A DNA stretch of 64,000 bases from Panicum virgatum (GCF_016808335.1 NC_053136.1:6430531-6494530), one strand, 5' to 3'; numbered from the stretch's first letter, positions 1 to 11,671 are shown. The notes: generated from the letters alone by a model not told the origin. Numbers and translations are program-made.

Positions 1-560
1 ACTACGACTGAACTGAGCCAAAATGTCGCGGCCGGGGTGACCAAGCCGGCGGTGCCAGGTGATGGAAGAAGGCGTCACAGCAAAAGCAGCAGACGAAGAA
101 GAAGTCGAAGGCGAAGCAGCGGAAGCAGGAAGCCGAAGAGTGTAAAGGGGCCCCAGGCTGTCACATCGGAGGAGCGGACGCCGGGAAGCCGAATTCTTCA
201 CAATAAGACCAGAAGAGTCAAATTTGATAGAACATGAGTTGTCAGCAGTAAACTGGCGAATGGAAAGAAAGTTGTGAACCATCTGAGGAGCAACAAGAAC
301 ATTAGGAAGACGAGGAGCAGAACCCACGGCGGTGATAGAAAGGTAAGACTCATCACCAACCATGATGGAAGAAGGACAAGAGGGGTGTGGGGGTCGGACA
401 GAAGAGAGGATACCGGCATCTGGGGTGGTGTGGAAGGAGGCACCCGAGTCGGCGATCCACTTGGTGCTGACCGGCGGTGTCAGCCCCATGGTGCTGAAGG
501 ACTGCGCCAGTGCGGTCTGGTCCCACCGCCCAGGCCAGGTCGACTACTGGCTGGGCTGAG
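1..560 (-). pseudogene. pol: copia protease and GAG-pre-integrase region (partial)
   Basis: The minus strand reads KWIADSGASFHTTP near 425-465, the aspartic protease active site (D-S-G-A). Further on it reads SLGPLYTLRLP and then TWHRRLGHPGRDILAQF at 1-60, the GAG-pre-integrase zinc-binding region. The protein would cut Gag-Pol and start the integrase module. Integrase, reverse transcriptase and RNase H must lie left of base 1. An in-frame TAG at 544-546 separates it from gag. Confidence 0.85.
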
Positions 561-566
561 CGGGCG

Positions 567-960
567 GAGTCCAGGACGGCACGAAGAGGGGAGCAGTGCC
601 GGTGACCATGGCCGCCGGCTGGAGTGGAGGACGAGGCCCTCCCGCCAGACCCTAGAAAGGCCACATCGAGATGCGCCCTGACCATGGGTTGCTGAAGGAT
701 GGCCAGGGCGTACCTCCAGGGGCAGGGGCAGGAGCAGGAGCCGGAGCTGGAGTCGGCGGAGTCGAGTCCAGGACGGCACGAAGAGGGGAGCAGTGCCGGT
801 GACCATGGCCGCCGGCTGGAGTGGAGGACGAGGCCCTCCCGCCAGACCCTAGAAAGGCCACATCGAGATGCGCCCTGACCATGGGTTGCTGAAGGATGGC
901 CAGGGCGTACCTCCAGGGGCAGGGGCAGGAGCAGGAGCCGGAGCTGGAGTCGGCGGAGTC
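567..960. repeat. 197-bp tandem duplication, two copies
   Basis: Bases 567-763 and 764-960 are near-identical direct copies, each starting GAGTCCAGGACGGC and ending GGAGTCGGCGGAGTC. They lie in the gag-protease linker. The period of 197 shifts the frame between copies. Confidence 0.93.
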
Positions 961-1956
961 GGGGTGCCCCGACGGCCCCCCACCGGTACCGGTACCCCCA
1001 GAAGCAGGGCCACCAGTGCCACCACCACGTCCCCCCCCCCCCCCGACGACGTCCACGGCCCTCCCCATCTCCGGTCTGCCCGGGAGCAGCACTAAGGAGA
1101 GAGGTGGCAGGAGCAGCGGAGGAAGCCGGTGGGCAGCGATCAGCGCGGTGGGGGTGGACAAGGACGATCCGGGCGCGAGACCCCTGGTAATCTCCTCAAG
1201 GGCGAGGTCGTCCCGGACCTGCAGGAAGGAGGGGAAGGGCCTCTGGCGGGTGATCCAGGTCTTCAAGTGGTCATAGGTGCTGCTCAGGCCCCGCAGGACA
1301 TTGAGCACCAAGACCCGATCGGACACCGGATCCCCGAGGACGTGAAGAGCATCGGCCATGCCATTTATCCACCGGCAGTACTCACCAACGGAGAGGTCCC
1401 CTTGCTCGAAGGTAATGAAGGTGGCGTCGAGCTGGAGGGCGCGGAACTCGGCGTTGCCGAGGAACTGCCCCTCGAGCGCCACCCAAGCCTGTCGCGCGGT
1501 GCCGCCGTGGGTCCTGACGAGGTCCTGAAGATCTAGGAAGATGGTCCCGAAGATCCAGGACATGGCGACGCTGTCGAGGCGCAGCCACGCCACGTCCTGC
1601 ACCTCGATCGGCGTGTCGAGGAGGACGTGGTCGTCGAGGGCGTAGTGGCGGAGGGCGAGCAGGACCTGGTCACGACAGCGTCCGTAGGAGGAGGACGTCA
1701 GGTCGAGGAGGACGGTGACTAGGGCCCTGATGTTCTGGATGCCGGTGGCCTGGAGGTGGAGCTGGGCGACCATGGGGTCGGTCGGGTCGTACCAGGCTCC
1801 AGATCCAGCGGGCGGGGCCTGGTGAGAGGAAGAGACGCCGGGCTCGGGGACGACGGGCCAGCCGGAGGAGACGCGGAGGAAGTGCTCCACCTCGGCGACC
1901 CGGAGAGCGGAGGCTACGCCCATGGCGCGCTCGCGCTCCAAGGCGAGGGCAGCCAC
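652..1956 (-). pseudogene. gag: copia gag polyprotein (UBN2-like), frameshifted
   Basis: A 434-codon frame resembling the copia capsid family. It includes the stretch AWVALEGQFLGNAEFRALQL, then YCRWINGMADAL and a leucine-rich segment ending TWITRQRPFPSFLQVRDDL, typical of plant copia Gag. Its product would package element RNA in cytoplasmic particles. The C-terminal third is low-complexity Gly/Pro/Ala, and no zinc knuckle is evident. A 197-bp tandem duplication (567-960) lies at the 3' end and is not a multiple of three. After the second repeat copy the frame matches that of the downstream protease but stops at once at 652-654. Degenerate copy. Confidence 0.8.
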
Positions 1957-2676
1957 ACGGACCCGCTCCTGGGCCGATGAAGCCTCCGACTTGGCGGCGA
2001 GGAGGGCCGCGGCGAGAGCGGCGTTGGCCTGCTACTCGCGGAGGGCGGCGACGGAGAGCGGTGCATCAGGCGCGGCGTCAGCGATAGGCTGCTTGCCCGC
2101 AGCGACAGCGGCGCGGTGGGCCGCAGCGGCAACGACGGGATCCTGCAGCAGCTGCGCCACGGCCTAAAGCAGCTGCGCCGCGGCCCGCAGGGCGGCCGGA
2201 TCGACGGCAGCGGCGCGCTGCTGGGTCCCCGTAGCCCCCACGCCAGCAGCAGGGGACCTTGGGCGGCGGCGCGCAGGGGACCTTGGGCGGTGTTGTCGTC
2301 GAGCAGGCGGCACGGGAGGCCCCTGCTCGAGCAGCAGGGGGCCGGCGGGGGCGTCTGCAGCGGCGGCGGCGCCCGCGGCGGCGGATCCCACGGCCCCGGC
2401 GGCGGCGGCGGCCGCAGCACCGTCCGGCGCCGGCTGCACGGCCACCAGGGCGGCGGCTGGGCCGCGCCAGGGGCCGGCGTCGGCCGGGCCGCGCCAAGGG
2501 TTGGCGGTGGCGGCCTGGAGTAGAGCAGGCGGCGGCGGCGCAGATCTGGGCGCGCCCAGCGCAGAGGAGGCTGAAGCAGAGGAAGAGGAGGGAAGGGGAG
2601 GGAAGGAGGAGAGAGGAGGGGCGCCGGCGGCTGGGAGGAGGGGAGGGAGGGGAGAGGAGGGATCCCTAACGCTAGA
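1957..2676 (-). other. GC-rich copia leader
   Basis: Between the primer-binding site and gag lies about 700 bp of very GC-rich, purine/pyrimidine-biased sequence. Long proline-rich frames occur here but read as composition artefacts. No separate gene is supported. Confidence 0.5.
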
Positions 2677-2688
2677 CTAATGATACCA
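2677..2688 (-). promoter_or_regulatory. primer-binding site for initiator tRNA-Met
   Basis: The minus strand reads TGGTATCATTAG immediately inside the LTR. The first eight bases match the usual plant copia site TGGTATCAGAGC; the last four do not. Confidence 0.65.
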
Positions 2689-2802
2689 TGATGGAGAGAA
2701 TAATGACTTGTATTCCTCCAAACCCTAGAAGAATGGGATATATAGTTCCTATACATGGGCCTCTAGATGTGCCTCTATACATGGGCTCAATATACACCAA
2801 CA
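2689..2802 (-). repeat. 5' LTR of the left copia element
   Basis: On the minus strand it begins TGTTGGTGTATATTGAGCCC and ends with CA directly before the primer-binding site. The central part, containing the AGAAGAATGGGATATATAG motif on the plus strand, matches the LTR at 24564-24679. Confidence 0.75.
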
Positions 2803-3806
2803 GTGTGGACAAACAACTTGACTACTAAATGGCAAGTAAGAATTTGTGAATCTTCCAGTGAGAACTGTAAAATACCAGTAAGTACCCTGTCATGTTGACT
2901 AGCACGGAACAAATATATGCACAATATTAGCTTTCAAACAACGAAACAAAGTTGTTTTCAGTTAACACTTGTACTATCAGCCCATGAACATGATTGTTCA
3001 GGGTTGCTTAACAAAGCTACTGTGCAAGACTGCAAGGTGCACTTTACAAAACTTAAAGGACCACAGTTTGTTATCATCACCACACGACTCATGCTATATT
3101 ATAATCCAGTTGCACGTGATTACCTTACTATATTAGCAGAAACTAGCAACTGCCGAAGTTGGCAAGTGATGAGGATCCAAGAGAGTTTCATCATCTTCTA
3201 TGACGAGTACAGCTACAAAAGCACAGAAAAACCTAAACTATATCATAAGTATTACACGATCAAAATAAAACAATGACCCCAAAAGAATCATAAGGAATAC
3301 ACATGGATCGGAAGAACTTTATTTTAAGGCAGGTCAAATTACTGGGCAAGCAAATTGATCTTATACCTTGTTCGTATATTTTGTGGTCCCACACAGTCAA
3401 TGCCCAAAGTGCACCTTGCGCAGTAGCTTTCCCTTGGTATGAGGCCGGAGCTTGAACTGTCGACCTCAGTTTGGCCAAACTGCAGTTGCAAATGGTACAA
3501 AAGGCCCTGTTTTTCCTTCTCGAGCTCCAGTCCCGCCTCAAGTCCTCAACAGCTCCTCCTCCACCCACTGGTATTCTCCTAATAATAATTAAGTCATGCA
3601 TTCCCTCTCCATTGTTCAGTCTTTAATTGATAGTAGAAGAAAACGAAGACAATGAGCTGATTGTTTTTCTTAAAAAAAGGATCCGTGACAAATTCAACTT
3701 GGAACAGAATTAAATAAGACTTGGCTGTCATTATTTAATACTCATTAGACATGACATTCAAGCAGTGGATTGTACTAACTCTGCAGTAATGAGCAGATAT
3801 AATATA
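2803..3806. other. intergenic, no gene recognised
   Basis: AT-rich sequence between the left copia element and the solo LTR. Short frames on both strands lack recognisable motifs or codon bias. Nothing else is supported. Confidence 0.5.
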
Positions 3807-3811
3807 AGTGT

Positions 3812-5253
3812 TGTAACGAACATGGCACCATTTATGTTATTTCGAGTGATTTTGGTGATCGAATGACAACGCAATCAATGCGACTAATGGTTTTGTTAAG
3901 AGAACATTTTTAGATCCCAGGGATGAAGTAAAAAGGTCATGCAAAGCAAAACACGAAGAAAGAACTCAAAGAAACACTGAATTGGAAGAGTTCTGCAGAA
4001 ATTAGTAGCACCGGTTGAACCGATGCCTAAGCATCGGTGCATCCGATGGTTGTCGGAAGATCCGACGTCCTGGTGTTTGTGAGGCACCGGTTGAACCGAC
4101 GGCATCACGACAAGCATCGGTGCATTGGGCATACTATGTTCCAGAGACGATGTCAAGCGCCCAGGAGAAGATCCTTCAGCACCCGATGAACCGGTGATCC
4201 ATCGGAGCAAAGCACCGGTGTAATGACGTTAGCAGAAGAGAAGAAGGCCAACGGCTAGTTGAGTGCTTTGAGTGACCGGTTTAACCGACGGGTAAGCATC
4301 GGTTTAACCGATGATCACTGTGTCAGCTGTCAGGAGCTCAACGGCTACTTCGGGTCTTAGAGTGACCGGATGAACCGACGCTACCCCTGCCAGAGGCATC
4401 GGATGAACGGATTTCTGCTGACCGTTGGAGCAGCTGCTACAAGACTTGGTGGCCTATATATACGCCTCACCTCAGTCATTTTGAGCTTGCTGGAGTTCAA
4501 GGAAGTCAAATACACACCCAAGAACCACTACAAGCCATCCAAGAGCTTAGTGTTCATATCCTTAGCCCTTAGTACACTTTAATAGTGTTGTGTAAAGAAT
4601 TAGCTCTTAGTGAGTGAGTTTGCAAAGCCTTGAGCCCTTGTGCTGTGGTTCTCTAGTGAACCAAAAAGAAGAGCTTGGTGTGCCGGCCCCTTGGAGATGT
4701 GAAGCTCGCCGGCAACATCATCGACCCTCCGACTTGGTGTGGAGCGGCGACGAAACTTTGTGCGGGGGACGTGGAGACCCCATCCTTTGTGGAGAAGCTC
4801 CTTAGTGGAACCCGGGGCCAAGGTGACCGTGATAGTGTTCACGGAATAGACTTGGTGGCCGAGTAGCAATACTCTTAGTGAGTGCTACAACAACGTGGAT
4901 GTAGGTGTGCCTTTGTGGCTAACCGAACCACGGAATAAACATCCGCGTCAAGAGTTTGCTATCTCCTATCCCGCTCATTAAGCTTACGCATTTCATACTA
5001 GCAATTTATTTGCCTTTATTTTCATAGAGTAGTTTCTTGATAGCAAAGGCTATAGGTTCCTAAACTCTTTTGGGATAGGGATTTCACACTAGAACAACCA
5101 TAGTTGCACATCTAGATAGCTTGTTCTAGGTTAAGTTTTGTGCAAACTAGTTGAAGCCAAAGGGGGAAATCATAGTTGGAGTCATAGATCTAAGTTTTTA
5201 GAGTGTCTAATTCACCCCTCCCCCTCTTAGGCTAGAGCACCCGATCCTTTTCA
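3812..5253 (+). mobile_element. solo LTR, Sirevirus-like (copia)
   Basis: A 1,442-bp unit begins TGTAACGAACATGG and ends CGATCCTTTTCA. It is flanked by the perfect 5-bp TSD AGTGT (3807-3811 and 5254-5258). The start (GTGATTTTGGTGATCGAATGACAAC) and the end (CTAATTCACCCCTCCCCC... then GATCCTTTTCA) resemble Sirevirus LTRs of grasses. No internal domain is present, so it is a solo LTR left by LTR-LTR recombination. A TATA-like CTATATATAC at about 4453 on the plus strand fits this orientation. Confidence 0.85.
4009..4412 (+). repeat. array of ACCGGTTGAACCGATG-type motifs
   Basis: At least eight diverged copies of a motif like CACCGGTTGAACCGAYG or ATCGGTTTAACCGATG recur through the U3 part of the solo LTR, upstream of its TATA box. 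Several are nearly palindromic (CGGTTTAACCG). Confidence 0.8.
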
Positions 5254-5396
5254 AGTGTTCACTTCGGGTTCAAATGGATTCATAAATGTTGGTCAAGACA
5301 AAATGACGACAGTACAAATGGAGTATATATTTATATTATACAAGTTTATAACACCTAACCACCGGATATGAGCACAGAGACGGAACTAAAAACATA

Positions 5397-5643
5397 CTCT
5401 CTCCATCCCAAAATAATTGACGTTTTGGACAATATTTGAGTCAAATCTTGAGAATATAAATCATGAATAACTCTCAAGTTGTTGAGTTTGAAAATGTAAA
5501 AATTATATGAATAGATTTGTCTTGAAAAATACTTTTATGAAAGTATACATATATCACTTTTTGATAAATATTTTTAAAGAAATAAGAAGTCAAAGTTGTA
5601 TTTTGGAGACCGTGTCGTCAGATTTTTTTAGGTATGGAGGGAA
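5397..5643. mobile_element. Stowaway-type MITE (Tc1/mariner)
   Basis: About 247 bp with inverted ends CTCTCTCCATCCCAAAATAA and (complement) TTCCCTCCATACC, flanked by TA dinucleotides (5395-5396, 5644-5645). The interior is AT-rich and non-coding. These traits define grass Stowaway MITEs. Confidence 0.75.
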
Positions 5644-5945
5644 TAGGGAAGAGATGTACAGTAGAGATTCCTCCAAGACAACTGTTATATTTAGAATGTC
5701 ACTACCCAAAATGCACAATTATTATCAAGCGCAAAAGGGGAAAAACAAATGTTGAGATGGCAAAACTTCAAACAGATGGATGTACCTGTCCTATTAATTC
5801 CATCAAGTGGCTTCGATCGAATTAGCCATTTGGATGCTTATCCGGAGAACCATCGGACTACCTGAAAACGAAATCCAAACATGCGCTCTTAGAACATGAT
5901 GCTACGAGTCGCCACAAACTACCAGCGCTGCTTGTCGTAGAGATT

Positions 5946-6810
5946 GCGGTGGTACTGATTCCTCCAGCAACCGCCCATCAATCAGACATATTCAGACACA
6001 AAGACTACTACGCCACGTTCCTTCCCCGACGCCCAAAATTCTGCTCCCCGCACACAGAAACGGAGGTTAATTTCCCGCCGCAAAACCACCGGATTACCGG
6101 AGACCGCGGCGATCGAAACGAGCAGCTCCGACGATCCCAAACCGCACGAATCGTCCCCACAAAAAGAAGAAGAAGAAAAAAGCGCCAAATAATTAAACAA
6201 GCTGCAAATCCACCCCTGCCGCCAATGCAGCAGCCGATCCGACCGAACCAAGCAGAGCAGGCAACCGGGGTTTCAAAAGGAAGCGAGGGGACCGGGTGTG
6301 CTTCCGACCTGGAGAGCGGGAGGCGGCCGGGCTGCCCGTGCCGCGGCCGCTCCGCGCGCGCCGCTGAAGCCAAGCGACCCCGCAGAGGCGCCCCCGCACT
6401 CCGCGCCCTCCGTTGCCGCTGCGTGCGGGGCGGCTTCCGGTTTGGGATTTCGAACCGGCGGTGGGCGGCGGCTTTTGCTAGCGCGGCGCGTGGGCGGGGA
6501 GCGGTGTGAGGGAGGTGGGCTTGGGCGCTTTTGGCGACACGGCGGCAGCGGCTGCCGGGAGAGGGAAAGGAACAGGGACACGTGGTGTGGGCGTCATCGC
6601 GGTCTGTTCCCTTCCCAAGTCTCCTCGGTAACTGTTTGTTGGCCCGTTTATGGACTGAGCGTTTCCTCCCGGCCTATTCAAACGTGATGGGCTTAGACTG
6701 CCCCGACCACCGAAAAGGAAGAAGCCTGCGGAAAATGGGCTTGAAGTCCACACTTCTAATGGGCCGTCCGTCAAGCTTAACAGAGAAGAGGAGTGGGCCT
6801 GGCAGTGTGG
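5946..6810 (-). promoter_or_regulatory. promoter-like block and GC-rich leader without a gene body
   Basis: Between about 6630 and 6810 several TGGGCC/TGGGCT (site II) elements occur, a mark of plant housekeeping promoters. Next to them, toward lower coordinates, lies a GC-rich stretch (6290-6590) and then a TTCTTCTTCTT-type tract, as in a 5' leader and start of a first intron read on the minus strand. A 102-codon minus frame (6273-6581) is Pro/Arg/Ala-rich with no known domain. No coding exons follow before the MITE at 5.4-5.6 kb, so this is probably an orphan promoter fragment. Confidence 0.4.
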
Positions 6811-6965
6811 GAATACTGCACTGCGACTGCGACAGAGAAGTGCTGCAGCAACCGTGGGCGTGATGCAGAATTCTTGTGTTCTAAACACTCCGTGGTTGTT
6901 GACTTGTTGTACACTTGTACTCTCTGCCTCTCTTTTTTTTTAAGATTCTGGAAGCTTTTGAACTA

Positions 6966-7200
6966 CTCCCTTCGTTCCTAATTATATGTCGTTTGACTTT
7001 TTTCACCTCAAGTTTAACCATTCGTCTTATTCAAAAATTTGTACAAAATATCAATTCTTTTGTTGTGGCTTACTTCATCAATACAAGTTCTTCAATAATG
7101 AGTTAAATTTGACTATGTTTTCATAAATTTTTTAAATAAGACGAGTGGTCAAACTTGATGTCAAAAAAATCAAACAACTTATAATTTGGAACAGAGGGAG
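6966..7200. mobile_element. Stowaway MITE
   Basis: Ends CTCCCTTCGTTCCTAATTAT and, inverted, CTCCCTCTGTTCCAAATTAT, with TA duplications at 6964-6965 and 7201-7202. It is 235 bp and non-coding. The classic CTCCCTCCGT terminus makes this firm. Confidence 0.92.
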
Positions 7201-7202
7201 TA

Positions 7203-9600
7203 CTAACTATTGGAATGTTCAAAAATCAGATGCCCGAGCTTCCACAGTGTATACCATCTCACCTAGTGCTAAGATCTGACACATTAGCTTTTCTTTAAAC
7301 TATCTCATTCCGCTCCGGTGTGAAGAAATTGTGTGAACATGCTAAGGTGGGTCCTACCGTACTAAAATATATGTCCGTTCCTTCCTCTGCTAAAGTGTGG
7401 AGAAATTTTATTTATTGTTGAGTCACTATTGAAGAATAATAATTTATTGTTGGAACCGGGTTAGAAAACAAGCACCCGCTGGCACCTTCCCTCTCCGGTG
7501 TATAGTCAGAGTGCTAGTCTAAAAAGATTCTATAGGCACCCTCAAAAAGTGCACACCGGAGCTGCCCAAAACCCTAAGCCGGAAAGCTCATGAGAGGGTG
7601 TTAGCTTTCAAGTTTTTGATTTTTAGAGATCTTAAAAACCAATGATCGAAAAGTGCTCAGAAGCTAAAACAAATAGGCTCTCAGTTTCTCACTCGGTAGA
7701 CAATTGCCATTTTACAAGGTTCAACAGTGGAGTACAGTGCTGGTTCCCTCACTTGTCCTAACTTCGTGCGAATGGTGGTAATCTTCTATATATATAGAGT
7801 GTTAGAAGAAACCACCACGTTTGTCTAGAAGGTCTAAAAATTTTCACGTTAATCTAAAAAAAAGAAGAATTTGCACCGTTGAATTTTATGAAGATCTAAC
7901 GGTCTAGACTAATCCAAGAAATCCATATCGAATACAAAATATATCTAAATATGGAATTAAAAAAGAACCTAAAGCTGATTTCAATATGGATCGAAGCCGG
8001 TCGCTGATACATGCCGTCCGTAATGTATTCAGCTATTACTAATGTGCTCTGCGCCTGATTGGCTGTCAATGTGCAGTGCATATTTTCTTTTTAGAAAAAG
8101 GAGATGTTCCAGCCTCTGCATGCGCGCACAGTTAAAGTTTTACAGCAACATCAGCTTACAAGCTGATCAGAATCAAATAAGAAAAATGTACTCAAACGAT
8201 ATGATGAAGAAATCAAAGATATGTGCGGCGCATGTGGGGGCAACATTCTGTCGGGCCGTCGTCCGCATCCGAGCCTAGATTCTAGAGAGGTGGCACCTCT
8301 CCTGCTGGCGAGGTCTCCAGACGGCCAGCGAGCGAGCGAGATCAAGGCATCAAGCACATCCCGTCCCTCCGTTAATCATCCAATAGTTCCCTCCCATCAA
8401 TGGATAGCCCGTCCAAGGAGCCGGGTGACCACCAAACAACAACCTCTTCCGCTTAAACTGATCCCGGCTGTAAACTCCAACCAGCTACCGTGTTTGTTGC
8501 CTAAGTACACATGACACACAGACACACGAGCCGCTTTTCACCTCATCCAATCAAATAGAGTTATCATTAGGCCCATGACAATAAATGCTGTAAAATTTTA
8601 CTTTCTCTTCACCAATTAATATGAGAATTTAGAGCAAATTAGAATGAATGTGATGTTATTTTTAATTTGCAAGTATTAATCTTTGCAGGTACTGCTTCTC
8701 TTCCGAAGCCCTTTTGCTTTGTAGGTGGTTATAGCAATGCTCTCCATGTTGAACCCGTTCGTTTTAAGGATTAGAAGTTGCTATATTGATTTGTGGGGAA
8801 AAGGAAAAATCTACGATGTTGTCATTTATCAGAGGCCCACGTCAGAATGATGTATTAATCACATCAACGGTTCAAGACTAGAGACTTCATAAGCTATGCA
8901 GTCAAATAATGTTTACATTACGAAGAAGGAAAGAAAACCAAACGATCGATGTTGCTACGTAGATTTATTTGTAGGTTAAGTTATTAGAAAATCAACATTC
9001 AGTGTTTCTTTGAAAAAAACCCCACATGATTAATTATTTCATTAATACTTAAGTGTGATACAAAGTCATGGCATTCGCTTATAGAGGATATAAATTAACA
9101 TGTTAGTGAAAAAGGTAGAGAACATATCATCATTAATCCTAGTGGGACCATATGATATATAGCTGCTTATATTATTTTTAATACCGGGTAAAGTACAAGA
9201 GTACAACTTTAATTTAAAATAAATTGCAGCCTCATATTAAATACAAACATAGCCTTGAGCAGAAGGAAAATATTTGAGATGAGGGCTTAATACAGTGCTG
9301 AGTGCTGAGGAAACGAGGGAGCAAAAGAACGATGTAAGACTGAGAAGGATGTGAAGTGAATGGATAAAGAGCAGTGTGGGACCTCAACCAACAAGGAACG
9401 ACGACCCAAGATCTATCACAATGGTGGACATGTTACATAGCCGCCCGTGGCAAACATGCTTGCTAGAAAAGGGTAAAATAAATAGGTTAGGCATGATATT
9501 AGCACGATGTCCATCACAGTGGTGCCCCAATGATGGAAAGATAGTGCAACTGAAAGCACCCATTTGTCAAGTGCAAACAATTGACCAAGACGCCAGTTTT
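7203..9600. other. intergenic, no gene recognised
   Basis: AT-rich DNA with short unrelated frames. A small motif at 7440-7560 (repeated CCGG/CACCGG words) and the sequence near 7800-7960 look like decayed repeats but have no definable ends. Confidence 0.5.
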
Positions 9601-10087
9601 TGTAAAGTACGTACCTAGGGAAAAGTAGCTGGTACTTTCAAAATGTGGGACCAAGTACTAAAAAGTGGGACTGAACACTAATTTAATTTAATTTTTTAAA
9701 ATATTTTCCATAGATTAACGTTTAGAAAAAATTCAAGATAAAAGTACTTAAAAGTACCCTTGGTACTTTACCATCATTGTAAAAAAAACTCATAAATAAA
9801 TACTTAAAATTTATTAGAACAAAAGGCTAAATTTAAATTGAATAAATAATTCCAAAATATAATAGAACAAATATAGACGTGCTATTTGTGTGGTCACTAC
9901 ATTTTTGGAGGTGAAGTAATAACAAGTACATGAAATTTAGGGTGATAGAAAGGTGATATTATAAATTGGGCTATTTTGACAAAATATTAACAGTAAAATA
10001 ATGAAATAAATTGATTTGAATATAATTAATTTTATGTTAAAAGGATGCCAAATATTATCATAAAATAAGCGTGGGCCACCTTGCTAG
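9601..10087 (+). other. AT-rich block, possible non-autonomous Helitron end
   Basis: An AT-rich stretch stops abruptly at GTGGGCCACCTTGCTAG followed by T (10088). CTAG|T with a small GTGG/CCAC inverted repeat just upstream is the layout of a Helitron 3' end. A matching 5' TC end was not found, so the call is tentative. Confidence 0.25.
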
Positions 10088-11650
10088 TTTAAAAAAAAAG
10101 AAAGAAAAAAAAGCTGCATGGCTGCACGTGCGTTCACACCCCCACTGGAGCAACCTGTCGTGTTCACAATCACAGGCCGCGTCCGCGTCCACGCACGCAC
10201 GGGACAGGAAGGCAAAAAGGCGCCGCGATATGGAACGTGAAGTAAACTGTAGGCATGCAGGCGGCCGATCTGGCGCGTGGCCAGGACGACCGCCGAGCGC
10301 GCGCGACGGCGCGGGCGCGAGCGTCGTCGGCGCGGCGGGCGGGGCCGGGTGGCGTGGACTCTCTGGGCCACTGCCAGCCACGCCCGCCGTGCCGACACGC
10401 ACGGATCGAGTGGTGCATGCATGCGCTCATGCACCCTGCCCCTGCCCGGACGACGAGACGACGACTGGGATATGGTCGGTCTCGGTCGGGTCCAGCAGAA
10501 TGCCAGTGCCGGTGACGCCGCGCGCGCGTATCGATGGCGTGGTGGCGCGCGACCGGCGGGACCGGGAGACCCGGCCCGGACGGCCGTGCGGACGCACGCA
10601 GTTACGTAAGGATCAGTTCGGCTCTCCTGACCTTTGCAGCAGCCCGTGCCGAGCGTGCCTACGGCAGAGCAATGGAAAACTCTGAATAATGCTTGCCGAC
10701 ATGTGCCCCGGACAGGATACCGGGTAGAAAAAAACTTTCATTTACAGCGTCAGTAGAATGGGCGATGCTACTGTGCAAGAGTAGTGAAGGCAACGAATCG
10801 AGGTGCAAAGAAAGAAGAACGGTAGTTCATTGCTTTCGATCTTATTACACGACCCCTCTTTGGAGTGGATTTTAAGTATCCCCTCTAGGAGTACCCATCA
10901 ACACGTGGCCGTAACGGTATGGCATTCTATTCTTGTGTACTATCTAGATATTAGAGAAGAAACAACAAATCCATGCGAAAGCACATAAGAACCAGCACCA
11001 ATAATCCTTTGCTGTTCGGAATCCAAGTCAAGTGGACTTACCATTTCTAAGACGCGCGCAAAGCAAAAAAAAAACAATCGAACAGCAACAACATGCATAC
11101 GCAGCAGCACGGGAAGCGCGTTTTCCATGTGCTGGAGAAGAGTATTATAGGCCCGGCAACACTCTGAGCAAGCAGGCTTACGTAAGCACTAGCTAGTTGC
11201 AAGCAGTTTTTTTAAAAAAATTTGCGAAACAACCTGCGAAATTGTTTTCCATACCGCGCGCCTACTCTAACGCCAAGAATCAAAAGGCGGTCGGTGGTTG
11301 GCCGGTGTGTTGCATGTTGACATCGTGTTCCCTCGAACTCAAAATATATTGCTTGTGTTTATTTACTTTGCAATTTTCGAACTACATGTTGCTGTACAAC
11401 TTCTAGGCAAGTTTACCTTTTTTTTCTCTTCAGTCTTCCCCTTAATCACGAATTGCACCATTAACTAACTTATTCCCCGTGCCATTTTAGAGGGGACCAA
11501 TGGAGAGAAGTCATGGCAAACGTCATGCACTTTGAGTGTCTGTATAGACAGGCCAGCGGAGCTATTTTGAAGTCGTAATCAGCTCCTCTCTCTCTCTCTG
11601 CGCGTTGCGTTGACACAGAAAGCCACGGCGGCGACCTAATCTGAGGGGCC
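10088..11650. other. intergenic; GC-rich 10.13-10.65 kb, no gene recognised
   Basis: The GC-rich part has overlapping Arg/Ala/Pro-rich frames on both strands, as expected from base composition. No domain, intron pattern or conserved motif supports a gene. Confidence 0.45.
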
Positions 11651-11671
11651 ATCACCAGTGACGCCAGTATG

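Larger units (their letters stand above)
1..2802 (-). mobile_element. Ty1/copia retrotransposon, 5' part (cut by window edge)
   Basis: Read on the minus strand, the element starts with a short LTR at 2802. A primer-binding site, a GC-rich leader, gag, protease and the GAG-pre-integrase region follow, and pol continues past base 1. Order and motifs are those of Ty1/copia. The LTR is only about 114 bp, unusually short for an element that codes for pol. The frame is broken: gag runs into a TAG at 652-654 and another TAG lies at 544-546, just before the protease, so this copy is not intact. The LTR resembles the one at 24564-24679 (same family), but that is a separate insertion. Confidence 0.88.

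Noticed and set aside
1914..2756. 280-codon Pro/Arg-rich frame on minus
   Set aside because: It overlaps the copia leader, primer-binding site and LTR and is low complexity; a composition artefact.
4009..4412. Satellite or CRISPR-like repeat
   Set aside because: The motif array is confined to one solo LTR with a TSD and is diverged; it is part of the LTR U3.
10058..10685. Overlapping 110-200-codon frames on both strands
   Set aside because: GC-rich sequence opens all frames; no domain, splice pattern or codon bias.
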